Below, piece after piece: positions 9,108 through 16,782 of a stretch of DNA of 64,000 bases (position 1 is its first letter; each line of letters starts with the position of its first letter). This DNA comes from Escherichia coli (lineage in GTDB: Bacteria > Pseudomonadota > Gammaproteobacteria > Enterobacterales > Enterobacteriaceae). The stretch is from NCBI RefSeq assembly GCF_036503815.1, contig NZ_AP027764.1:1798001-1862000 (forward strand), given 5' to 3'. The notes under the pieces were generated by a model that saw only the letters and a program-made list of their open reading frames with translations, made no database searches and had not been told where the DNA came from. The position numbers were made by a program, and so were the translations under genes.

Positions 9108-11099
9108 TTACTCAAGCAAGGTTAATAATTGTTCGCAAAGCAAAACGCAGTTATTCATTGCTTCTCCCCGTGCCTCGCCTTCTGTATTACGAAATTGTCC
9201 CAACACATGTGCCAGCCGATAAAAACCCATCGCGGTGAGTTCATTGACCAGCAACTCTGACTGACTAATGGCACTCTGTTCCTGATAGCGCCAGCCATTA
9301 TGGAGCAGTTGAATAAGCAACGCCTGACAGCGCATCAGTAACTGATGAGTGGTAGACGGTACAGGCAGAACGCTGGTAGAAGGTAGCGGTGCCACAGGCG
9401 AAGTTTCTGCGTCCAGTGCCCAGGCGCGGGTTTGCGTCATCATTACTCGTGGTTCCAGTGTCAATTGCCCCTCAGCAAAATTGATAAACCCAGAAACCAG
9501 ACTAACGGGATCTTCTGTTTGTTGTAACAGAGCTGCCATGCGTTCAACAGCAAAGGGCGCACTGGCTGAAGCTGGCAGTGATAACGTCAGCACATTATCG
9601 TCACCTTCGCCACTGATTACCTGCGCATCCAGTGTCTGCCGACTGCTGTCCCAACCGAGTGAAATGCACTCTTCTACTGGCAGAATAAATAAGTTATCGA
9701 CCTGGTTAAGCGGTCGTATGGCGGCTGGCGGACGTTGGCGTAAATATTCCCGCAAAGCCACAATGCCCGGCTGGCGCAGTGGTGCGCTCAACATTTGCCA
9801 GGCATCAGGCGACAGCGGAACAACACTGCTTAAGCGGTTGCGGGTAGCTAACAGCAACTCGCCATCGGCACTGCGTTTTGCTGCTTGTGAAACAATTTGC
9901 CCACCCGCCAGCGCGCCAGCCTGAAAACTAAACAGCCGCCGTTTTGCCGCTGGAGAGTTATCCTGTTCACTTCTCGGCCAACTGCGCGAAAGATGCAAAA
10001 TACTGCCGGTGTCGGGATCGGTGAACCAGATGCGTAAACCATACCGCTCATTATCCTGCCAGCAACGCATACCTAGTGACACCAGCCGCAAATGATCAAG
10101 CTTTGCTTCGCCAGCAATGCCTGCGCCAATGACCGTGCGCCACGGTATGGGCGGTACTTCACCGACACTGTCACGTCGCGCCATCTCTTGTGCACTGTTC
10201 AAGCGACTGGTTAACGCCGCAAGCTGGCACAAGCATTTTCCGGCATGATAGTAGCTGGCGCGGGCGTGGAAGGCATCAACGCTTGCCCGTAGCTGTCGTA
10301 GTGATTCACTTACCCAACGCCAGTTGCAGCGTTCCGCCGCTTGCTGCGCGCGGCTGAAAGCGGCCTCGTAGTGGATTGACGGTTGGCTGATCCCGCCCAG
10401 CCATAATGCCTGACTTAATTGCTGAACATATTGACGACATGCTTTACCTTCGTCGCTGGAAAACGGATCGTCAGATGATGTGACGTGTTCACTGTGCATC
10501 TGCCAGATCAAATGAGTAAATTCTGCTTGTTGATTTTTGGCCTCGACGAAGGCCTGCACAGCCAGTGCTACGTGTTCACACAGCGTTCCTTCAATACAAT
10601 CACAACGGGCGAAACGAATGCTGCTGCGGGAATAAAAACGCACATCGCTCATCGGTAAGCGGGCAGAGGGAATTTCGCCCGGTGTGCAGAACAACTCAAT
10701 GGTGATGCCTTTAGCGACCAGCGCCTGCGCGCGTTTACGCGTGGTATTGGGCAGGGTAGCCAGTTCTTCCTGCCAGATTGCCGGATCCCACTCTTCTTCT
10801 TTTTCCGTAGGCTGGGCGGTGGCACAAAGTCGTTGATAACTTAACACCAGCATCACGCGATGACGGCACATGCCGCTGGCCCCGCAGCTGCATTGAGCCT
10901 CTTTCAGTGCCTGACTGTTCGCCAGCCGGGTACGGACACCGTCACTGAACGTGGCGATTAAAGCGCCGTTCTCATGGCAGATTTCCGGGACGTTGCCATT
11001 TTCCAGTTCTTTAAGGCTGCGCTTAACAAAACCGGCATTGCTTAACGCCGTCAAAGCTTGTGGTGTCAGTTCTAATAATTCCGGACGTAGTGAATTCAT
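9108..11099 (-). CDS. yehQ: SWIM zinc-finger protein YehQ
   Basis: 663 aa, last gene of the yehL-M-P-Q set. It carries two CxC-x5-CxH modules: C70-S-C72...C78-R-H80 and C166-D-C168...C174-E-H176. Each fits the SWIM zinc-binding pattern. The first is preceded by TFSDGVRTRLANSQALKEAQC, the usual strand leading to a SWIM motif. The remainder (about 200-663) is helical and unassigned. The ATG overlaps the yehP TGA as ATGA, so the two are translationally coupled. SWIM domains bind nucleic acid or proteins in recombination-linked and MULE transposase proteins; the role here is unknown. Coupling with vWA and MoxR genes suggests a complex. Confidence 0.9.
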   Translation of the reverse strand: MNSLRPELLELTPQALTALSNAGFVKRSLKELENGNVPEICHENGALIATFSDGVRTRLANSQALKEAQCSCGASGMCRHRVMLVLSYQRLCATAQPTEKEEEWDPAIWQEELATLPNTTRKRAQALVAKGITIELFCTPGEIPSARLPMSDVRFYSRSSIRFARCDCIEGTLCEHVALAVQAFVEAKNQQAEFTHLIWQMHSEHVTSSDDPFSSDEGKACRQYVQQLSQALWLGGISQPSIHYEAAFSRAQQAAERCNWRWVSESLRQLRASVDAFHARASYYHAGKCLCQLAALTSRLNSAQEMARRDSVGEVPPIPWRTVIGAGIAGEAKLDHLRLVSLGMRCWQDNERYGLRIWFTDPDTGSILHLSRSWPRSEQDNSPAAKRRLFSFQAGALAGGQIVSQAAKRSADGELLLATRNRLSSVVPLSPDAWQMLSAPLRQPGIVALREYLRQRPPAAIRPLNQVDNLFILPVEECISLGWDSSRQTLDAQVISGEGDDNVLTLSLPASASAPFAVERMAALLQQTEDPVSLVSGFINFAEGQLTLEPRVMMTQTRAWALDAETSPVAPLPSTSVLPVPSTTHQLLMRCQALLIQLLHNGWRYQEQSAISQSELLVNELTAMGFYRLAHVLGQFRNTEGEARGEAMNNCVLLCEQLLTLLE

Positions 11100-12232
11100 G
11101 ACTGAAGATTCTCCGCAAGCCAGGTCGCCAGTTCGCCCGGTGTCATGGCAGCTATTTGTGCGCCGACATTAACCAGCGCCTGGGCCATATCGCGGTCATA
11201 GCAAGGTGTTGCGGTGCTATCTAGCGCCGCCAGTCCCAGCACTTTGATGCCGCTCTGGACACACTTTTTCACCTGATGCGTCAGCAAAGATGATGAACCC
11301 CCTTCATAAAAATCGCTCACGAGTATGATGACGCTTTTCGCTGGTTGTTCAATAAGTTGCCGACCATATTCCACGGCACTGGCGATATTGGTCCCGCCGC
11401 CCAATTGTACTTTCATTAATAACTCTACCGGATCGGCAACGTCGGCAGTGAGATCGACGACGTTAGTGTCAAAAGCGACCAGATGGGTACGAATGCCGGG
11501 TAACTGCCATAAACAGGCCGCCATCACCGCTGAGTGGATCACCGAGTCAACCATCGATCCGCTTTGATCAACCAGTAACACCAGCTGCCATTGTTCGCTA
11601 TGGCGCTTAATGCGACTGTTAAAGCGGGGGGATTCGATATACAACTTGCCGTGTTGCGGGTGCCAGTGTTGCAGGTTGGCGCGCAGAGTACTTTTGAAAT
11701 CGAAATTACGCGCCAGTGGAATAAATGAGCGGCGACGGCGATCGCGGACACCAGAAAAAGCCTGACGAACTTCCTTTGCCAGTCGCGCCATAATTTCTTC
11801 AACAACCTGGCGCACTATCCGGCGGGCGGCAGCCAGCACTTCGGGATTCATCAGATGTTTGGTGTGCAAAACGGCGCGTAACAGGCTTTCAGAGGGCTGC
11901 ATACGTTCCAGCACGTCGAGATTTGTCACTACATCTTCAATGCCATAGCGCAGTACAGCATCGCTTTCCAGCCGCTCAATCACCTGTTGCGGAAACAGCG
12001 TGTGAATACTGTTGATCCAATCAGGGGTGGTGAGATTTGAGCCACCTAATCCACCGGAGCGTTCACCACGCTGGAGCCGTTCAGGATCGCGCCCGTACAG
12101 CCACTCCAGCGCGTGGTCCATCCGCCGGGCGTTGTCATCCAGCCCACAAAGCGTCGTTTCTGCCGCTTCGCCAAGAATTAATCGCCAGCGTTGTAGCTCA
12201 CGAGTGGTCAGAAGATCGTTCAGTTCAGACAT
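11096..12232 (-). CDS. yehP: vWA-domain protein YehP
   Basis: 378 aa. The C-terminal half is a von Willebrand A domain with an intact metal site: D222-Q-S-G-S226, T281 in the GGGTNIAS loop, and D307 in SDFYEGG. The N-terminal ~200 residues are helical, as in ViaA/CoxE-type proteins. MoxR-type ATPases usually work with a vWA partner (RavA-ViaA, CbbQ-CbbO), and the ATPase here is YehL two genes upstream. Start at ATG 12232: GGGAG lies upstream and the result is the expected length. A longer frame running to 12460 lies inside yehM. The gene overlaps the end of yehM by 8 bp and yehQ by 4 bp. Confidence 0.92.
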   Translation of the reverse strand: MSELNDLLTTRELQRWRLILGEAAETTLCGLDDNARRMDHALEWLYGRDPERLQRGERSGGLGGSNLTTPDWINSIHTLFPQQVIERLESDAVLRYGIEDVVTNLDVLERMQPSESLLRAVLHTKHLMNPEVLAAARRIVRQVVEEIMARLAKEVRQAFSGVRDRRRRSFIPLARNFDFKSTLRANLQHWHPQHGKLYIESPRFNSRIKRHSEQWQLVLLVDQSGSMVDSVIHSAVMAACLWQLPGIRTHLVAFDTNVVDLTADVADPVELLMKVQLGGGTNIASAVEYGRQLIEQPAKSVIILVSDFYEGGSSSLLTHQVKKCVQSGIKVLGLAALDSTATPCYDRDMAQALVNVGAQIAAMTPGELATWLAENLQS

Positions 12233-14504
12233 GGAAAACTCCCCAGTGTTGCAGTGATGCCATTGCCTGCTGTTCGAGTTGTTGATGATGTGCAATGGCT
12301 TGCGGTGGGCAATGCAACGGCATTTGCAGCGCCGAAACGGGAAGCTGAGCGAGCTGGTAATGCTCAAGCACCTGATGCGCCAGCGTCCCGCGTTCTCGTG
12401 GCGGTAGCCAGGCCATCGCCGCGCGCAAATCGGGCAGGGCGTTAATAAAATCGGCGTCACTCAGTTGATTCAAATGGCTGCTGAAACCGGCGATAAATGC
12501 AGGCTGACTGGCCAGTTGATGGCGGGCTAATGCCAGCAAACCGTGCAGCGCCTCGCCAGATTGTGCCGGGGATAATTGTGCCAGCATCGTCAGCGCCGCT
12601 TCGGCACTGGCGTTGGGATGTTCCAGACGCATCAGCGCGCCAAGGGCCGCACCGCGATCCAGCGCTGGGGCATGAATCGCCTGACTGCGACGTTCCAGTA
12701 AGGCTACCGCCGCAGAAAGCGAAACGCCGGGTAAATTAACGCCGCTATTTAGATCGCGCAGGATATGGCAAAGCGCCTGCCAGCTATGCAGGTGAGCGTG
12801 AAACTCCTTTTCATCCGGTCTGCCGTTGGATTCACACAGCCACAGCGTGCGATCGATAGCCGCGCATAACGTCGTCTGCAATATCTGCGCGCCTTGCATA
12901 CCGCTGATTTCATCGAGTTGCCATAAGGCATAAAGCACTTCAAGCGCCTGGCCCATTTCGGCAAACTGATTTTCCTGGGCGATTAATAATGTGAGTTGTT
13001 CCAGTAATTGCTGACTGAAGGACGCCAGACCCGCTAACGCTGCCTGGCTAAGACATGTGGTGATGCCGCTGATTCCACCCGCGTCCAGCATATCGGCTTC
13101 TAATTTATTGCGTGCGGCCTCCTGGAGTGTGGCACCAAAGCAGGCGGCTTCAATCAATGCCGCATGTTGGCTAAGTGGCTGGGTTAATGTCCAGCGTTCT
13201 TCACCGTTGCCCGCCAGCGTCAGTGTACTTCCTTGCTCGCGCACAATGCCGGGAATCTCCAGTATTGCCAACCGATGTAGCACCTGACTTTGCGCCAGTC
13301 CATCGGGGGTAAAGCGATTTAAGGTAAGCTCCGCCGGAAGAGAGATTCCGGTACGTTCCAGTTCGCAGGTGACATCTTTTGGCAGAGGTGGCTGTGGCGT
13401 CGAGGGGGCAAGTTTACCGAATCCGTCACCTGCTAATGTGTCTATCAACGTTACCAGTATCGGATCGGTATCGGGATGAATAACGCCGCGATAGCTCCAC
13501 GGCAACGGCGCATTCAAGGCTTCTTTAATCAGCGAGCCTGCTATGGCATCCAGCCAGTCAGCGCGTAACGGTAGTGTATGACCGCGCAGCTGTGCCAGCG
13601 CCATCGCATGTAGATGAGCGGCAGCCATATCCGCGGTTGAAGCAGGCAAGTGGTGCTGGCGCAAACGGGTAAGAACCGTTTTTAGTAGTTGTTCACCTGC
13701 CTGCTGCAAACCTGACTGCCAGCACCAGTTTTGCCAGACCGGGGCTGGCATTCCTGAAAGGTATCCTGCCAGCACATCAAGGCGCTTTTCACTGTATGGC
13801 GTGAGATAGCAACCTGTAACGGCATCATCCTGTGAGAGCAATTCTGGCTTGTTAATTTCTTGCGGGCATTCGCGCCACATTTTTGCAAGTGCCGGAGCGT
13901 GCCAGCCTCCGCAGACGACTAATACGTCGCCATTATTTTGCTGCATCGCCCATGCAATCCAGCGGGCCATAAAGGCTTCGCGCTGACGATTGAGTGCATC
14001 GCCGGAGGCGTCGCCCCGCAGTTGTGCAAAATAGTGCGCCAGTGCAGAGGGTAATATAGTTTGCTGGCTTTCATTTTCGAACAAGTGATCCCACAAGGTG
14101 TCGCTGTTATCCATGCGGGTGGCACGCAGCAGCAAGGCCTGGCTTTCCTCTTGCATATCCGGCGAATCATCCTCTTCTTCACTTTGTGCCCAGCAAGGCA
14201 AATCGATGAAGTAAGTTTGTGCCTGAATACGACGTGCGGCTTGTAGCGCCTGCCACTCCGGCGAAAATTCAGCAAATGGCGTCCAGGCACCACGCCCGGG
14301 GGCCGCACCGTCCTGATACTGGCAATAACTGTAAATAGCTACCGGAAGCTGGTGGGCTAACAACAGTTCGTCTACCCGGTCATTAAAATCAGCCGGGCCT
14401 TCAATCAACACGTATCGTGGCCGCTGGCTTTCGATTAACGATTTCACCAGCCGGGCGCAGGCCGGACTATGATGCCGGATGCCGACAATTAACGGCTCGC
14501 TCAT
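12225..14504 (-). CDS. yehM: DUF5682 protein YehM
   Basis: 759 aa. The N-terminal ~220 residues contain a set of spaced motifs: GIRHHSPAC (8-16), LIEGP (33-37), REAFMARW (175-182) and CGGWHAPA (198-205). The order G-x-x-H, acidic, R-x-x-x-M-A, G-x-x-H is reminiscent of EreA/TraB/Tiki-type hydrolases; that link is my inference. The remaining ~500 residues are Ala/Leu-rich helices. Start at ATG 14504, ten bases after yehL; an ORF extension to 14645 lies within yehL. DUF5682 proteins typically occur next to MoxR, vWA and SWIM genes, as here. Confidence 0.88.
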   Translation of the reverse strand: MSEPLIVGIRHHSPACARLVKSLIESQRPRYVLIEGPADFNDRVDELLLAHQLPVAIYSYCQYQDGAAPGRGAWTPFAEFSPEWQALQAARRIQAQTYFIDLPCWAQSEEEDDSPDMQEESQALLLRATRMDNSDTLWDHLFENESQQTILPSALAHYFAQLRGDASGDALNRQREAFMARWIAWAMQQNNGDVLVVCGGWHAPALAKMWRECPQEINKPELLSQDDAVTGCYLTPYSEKRLDVLAGYLSGMPAPVWQNWCWQSGLQQAGEQLLKTVLTRLRQHHLPASTADMAAAHLHAMALAQLRGHTLPLRADWLDAIAGSLIKEALNAPLPWSYRGVIHPDTDPILVTLIDTLAGDGFGKLAPSTPQPPLPKDVTCELERTGISLPAELTLNRFTPDGLAQSQVLHRLAILEIPGIVREQGSTLTLAGNGEERWTLTQPLSQHAALIEAACFGATLQEAARNKLEADMLDAGGISGITTCLSQAALAGLASFSQQLLEQLTLLIAQENQFAEMGQALEVLYALWQLDEISGMQGAQILQTTLCAAIDRTLWLCESNGRPDEKEFHAHLHSWQALCHILRDLNSGVNLPGVSLSAAVALLERRSQAIHAPALDRGAALGALMRLEHPNASAEAALTMLAQLSPAQSGEALHGLLALARHQLASQPAFIAGFSSHLNQLSDADFINALPDLRAAMAWLPPRERGTLAHQVLEHYQLAQLPVSALQMPLHCPPQAIAHHQQLEQQAMASLQHWGVFHV

Positions 14505-14514
14505 GGATCTTTCC

Positions 14515-15603
14515 TCACGGCAGGCGGTGGCGAGCTTGATAATAAGCCTGCCAGTGAGCTTCTTTATGTGTAGCGACACGTTGTTCGAAGTAACGGCGCA
14601 GACGTGCGCGATCTTCTTCGTTATCTTTGACGATGGTTCCGGCAATACAGTCCACCAGGTCGGCTGGCTCCCCCGCGCGATTCGCTAAAAACCAGGCGCG
14701 GACGCCCACAGCGTGGGCCACGTTCACGGCTTCAGCGGTGGACATAATCGCTGTCAGTGTATCCATTGACGTTTTCTTTTCGCCGTTGGCACGCAGATCG
14801 CGGAAGGTGCGTACCAGTAACTCAAGTACCGCGTCAGGCACTTTATGCGGAATACCGCTATGGGCCAACAAACGCGCCGAAGCACTGGCGACCAGTTCCA
14901 GCTCCTGGGCGAAATCCATAATCGGAAAAACCGTTTCAAAATCGAAGCGACGCTTTAGCGCAGCGCTCATTTCATTGACGCCGCGATCGCGGGTATTGGC
15001 AGTGGCAATAATATTAAAGCCTTCTCGCGCATAGAGCTGACTGGCTTCACCAGTGAGTTCCGGCACCGTCATTACCCTGTCAGAAAGCATACCTAACAGA
15101 CAGTCTTGTACTTCCAGCGGTGTACGCGTTATCTCTTCAAAACGGACAATTTTGCCGTCGCGCATTCCCTGGTAAAGTGGGGCAGGGACCAGCGCTTCCG
15201 TTGACGGGCCATGGTTGATAAGCAGGGCGTAGTTCCAGCCGTACTTGATTTGATCTTCGGTGGTAGATGCGCCGCCCTGGATGGTTAACCCAGCATCGCC
15301 GCTAATAGCGGTTGCCAGTAATTCAGACAGGAGAGATTTTGCGGTGCCAGGTTCCCCCACCAACATCAAACCGCGCCCGGTAGCAAGAGTGACTAACATG
15401 CGTTCGACAGCGGAGGGACTAATCACGACTTTACGGCTGATATTTTGCGCGCTATCGCCAAGAATAAAAGAACGGGCCGCAGGCAAACTTAACTGCCAAC
15501 CGGGCGGGCAAGGTGCGTTATCATTTTGCTTTAATTTTGCCAGTTCATCGGCGTATAACACAGCGGCAGGCGGACGCTGCAGATGATTATTCTGCGGTGA
15601 CAT
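14515..15603 (-). CDS. yehL: MoxR-type AAA+ ATPase YehL
   Basis: 362 aa. Walker A GEPGTAKS at 83-90, Walker B region VRFEEITR at 153-160 (FEE rather than the usual DE pair preceded by hydrophobics), sensor 1 IATANTRDRG at 199-208, arginine-finger region ALKRRFDF at 215-222. This is the AAA_5/MoxR pattern. MoxR ATPases act as chaperone-like remodelers with a vWA adaptor, here YehP. It is the first gene of yehLMPQ; its ATG at 15603 lies near the zor/orz insert, which places the likely promoter within the A/T-rich 15604-15700 stretch. The product is cytoplasmic. Confidence 0.92.
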   Translation of the reverse strand: MSPQNNHLQRPPAAVLYADELAKLKQNDNAPCPPGWQLSLPAARSFILGDSAQNISRKVVISPSAVERMLVTLATGRGLMLVGEPGTAKSLLSELLATAISGDAGLTIQGGASTTEDQIKYGWNYALLINHGPSTEALVPAPLYQGMRDGKIVRFEEITRTPLEVQDCLLGMLSDRVMTVPELTGEASQLYAREGFNIIATANTRDRGVNEMSAALKRRFDFETVFPIMDFAQELELVASASARLLAHSGIPHKVPDAVLELLVRTFRDLRANGEKKTSMDTLTAIMSTAEAVNVAHAVGVRAWFLANRAGEPADLVDCIAGTIVKDNEEDRARLRRYFEQRVATHKEAHWQAYYQARHRLP

Positions 15604-15712
15604 ATATTCATCCCTGAAATGTATTAATCAAATAAACGATATTTTACGCGCAATAAATGTTTGGCGCATTAGTTGTTTGAGCGGAAAATATCTGGAAAGC
15701 AGATCACAGTAA

Positions 15713-15797
15713 ATAAAAAAACCTGCTGGTGAGGCAGGTTCTTTTATTTACTACTTTCAGGCCTAACACCACGGCCTGTGCAACATCGTGTTCCAAC
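15713..15797 (-). ncRNA. orzO: OrzO antitoxin small RNA
   Basis: About 85 nt on the minus strand. A promoter (-35 TTGCAA at 832-827 of the 15 kb block, 17 bp, -10 TATAAT at 15809-15804) should start it near 15797. It ends in a terminator: stem AACCTGC/GCAGGTT (15740-15734 with 15726-15720) followed by a T-run at 15719-15714. Its 5' end (15778-15797) matches the zorO leader at 15944-15963 in 19 of 20 positions, so it can pair with and silence the toxin mRNA. Layout matches the divergent orz RNA of the zor-orz type I system of O157:H7. Ends are inferred, not mapped. Confidence 0.85.
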
Positions 15798-15803
15798 GAA
15801 CGA

Positions 15804-15854
15804 ATTATAACCATCGGTGGACCCCGTTGCAATTAAGATAATGAGATTTATAAT
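15804..15854. promoter_or_regulatory. Divergent orzO/zorO promoters sharing one -35 box
   Basis: The palindromic hexamer TTGCAA at 15827-15832 serves as -35 on both strands. To the left, 17 bp away, TATAAT (15809-15804, minus) completes the orzO promoter; to the right, 16 bp away, TATAAT (15849-15854, plus) completes the zorO promoter. Both -10 boxes are perfect consensus. Only one polymerase could sit on the shared box at a time, so the promoters should compete, with the 17 bp spacer favouring the antitoxin. The expected zorO start near 15861 gives a leader of about 175 nt. Confidence 0.8.
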
Positions 15855-16035
15855 CCTGACTGTTGGGACGTTGCGCCGGATCGAACCCATTTCAAGTCCT
15901 GGCTACCGGACGGGTGGTGCCGCAGGTAGTGCCCTGATCCGGAGTGCAACATCGTGGTCCAACATACGTAAACCAGTATCGACAGGCAGTGTAAGGGTAA
16001 GATGCTGGTGTTGCGCTCCTTAATAAGGAGAGCGG

Positions 16036-16125
16036 ATGGACACGCTGACACAAAAGTTAACCGTGCTCATTGCCGTACTGGAGTTATTAGTGGCTCTGTT
16101 ACGGCTGATTGATTTGTTGAAGTAA
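16036..16125 (+). CDS. zorO: Type I toxin ZorO, 29 aa
   Basis: ATG at 16036, TAA at 16123-16125, preceded by AAGGAGAGCG. The 29-residue peptide starts MDTLTQKLTVLIAVLELL and contains the ALLRL motif at 20-24, reported as important for ZorO toxicity. It is one hydrophobic helix that would insert in the inner membrane and depolarise it. The long structured leader (about 15861-16035) is typical of this family and needs processing or opening to be translated; the antitoxin binds inside it. ORFs of 60-68 codons crossing the leader on plus are not the product. Absent from K-12 at this site as I recall. Confidence 0.9.
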   Translation: MDTLTQKLTVLIAVLELLVALLRLIDLLK

Positions 16126-16146
16126 CGGGCAAATTGAAACGCATCT

Positions 16147-16175
16147 AAGGGGGAAAATACCGCTTCCCCCTTTAA
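16147..16175 (+). terminator. zorO terminator
   Basis: AAGGGGGAA (16147-16155) pairs with TTCCCCCTT (16164-16172) across an 8-base loop, followed by TAATAAA. The U-run is short but the G/C stem is strong. The copy after zorP is nearly the same. Confidence 0.75.
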
Positions 16176-16322
16176 TAAAATGATTATTGCTTCCATTAAT
16201 TCACCCGATAACTTTTTTCTTATTTATAAATTCATCGATTTTATAATGAACGTACATTTGACCGGGATGTGAGTATTTATGGTGGATTATGGGCAAAAAT
16301 ATCTGGAAAGCAGATCGCAGAA

Positions 16323-16406
16323 AATAAAAAAACCTGCTGGTGAGGCAGATTCTTTTATTTACAACTTTGACGTTAAGTTACTGATTATGCAACATGGCGC
16401 CCCAAC
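16323..16406 (-). ncRNA. orzP: OrzP antitoxin small RNA
   Basis: Paralogue of orzO, about 84 nt on the minus strand. Promoter -35 TTGCAA (16441-16436), 17 bp, -10 TATAAT (16418-16413). The terminator hairpin around 16331-16349 carries one mismatch (GCAGATT against AACCTGC), so termination may be weaker than in orzO. The 5' segment (16388-16406) pairs with the zorP leader at 16554-16572 in 17 of 19 positions, one of the two exceptions being a possible G-U. Ends are inferred. Confidence 0.8.
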
Positions 16407-16412
16407 GAACGA

Positions 16413-16463
16413 ATTATAACGACCTACGGACCCCGTTGCAATTAAGATAATGAGATTTATAAT
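16413..16463. promoter_or_regulatory. Divergent orzP/zorP promoters sharing one -35 box
   Basis: Same design as in unit 1. TTGCAA at 16436-16441 is -35 for both strands; TATAAT lies at 16418-16413 (minus, 17 bp spacer) and 16458-16463 (plus, 16 bp spacer). Conservation of the shared box in both copies supports function. Confidence 0.78.
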
Positions 16464-16644
16464 CCTGACTGTTGGGAAGTTGCGCCGGATCGAACCAATT
16501 TCAAGTCCTGGCTACCGGACGGGTGGTGCCGCAGGTGGTGCTCTGATCCGGAGTGCAACATGGCGACTCAACATACGTAAACCAGTATCGACAGGCAGTG
16601 TAAGGGTAAGGTCCTGGTGTTGCGCTCCTTAATAAGGAGAGCGG

Positions 16645-16734
16645 ATGGACACGCTGACACAAAAGTTAACTGTGCTCATTGCCGTACTGGAGTTATTAGT
16701 GGCTCTGTTACGGTTGATTGATTTGTTGAAGTAG
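16645..16734 (+). CDS. zorP: Type I toxin ZorP, 29 aa
   Basis: ATG at 16645, TAG at 16732-16734. The peptide is identical to ZorO, residue for residue; codon differences are silent (ACT for ACC, TTG for CTG) and the stop is TAG instead of TAA. The same AAGGAGAGCG ribosome-binding region precedes it. Because the toxins are identical, any specificity between the two loci must lie in the leader RNA and the antitoxin. Confidence 0.9.
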   Translation: MDTLTQKLTVLIAVLELLVALLRLIDLLK

Positions 16735-16755
16735 CTGGCAAATTGAAACGCATCT

Positions 16756-16782
16756 AAGGGGGAATACCGTTTCCCCCTTTAA
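16756..16782 (+). terminator. zorP terminator
   Basis: AAGGGGGAA (16756-16764) with TTCCCCCTTT (16771-16780), loop shorter than in the zorO copy, followed by AATAAAG. Confidence 0.72.

Larger units (their letters stand above)
15685..16179. repeat. Tandem unit 1 (orzO-zorO)
   Basis: First of two direct repeats of about 495 bp. It starts at AAAATATCTGGAAAGCAGATC, contains the orzO terminator, divergent promoters, the zorO leader and ORF, and ends after the zorO terminator at TTAATAAA. The second copy (16296-16786) is nearly the same, differing mainly in the antitoxin pairing segment and around the terminators. The 116 bp spacer at 16180-16295 shows no feature that I recognise. Confidence 0.9.

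Noticed and set aside
15817..16632. 60- and 68-codon frames crossing both zor leaders
   Set aside because: They are by-products of the repeated leader RNA, start upstream of the mapped-type promoter -10 or within it, and the 29-codon toxin ORF with its own ribosome-binding site explains the locus.
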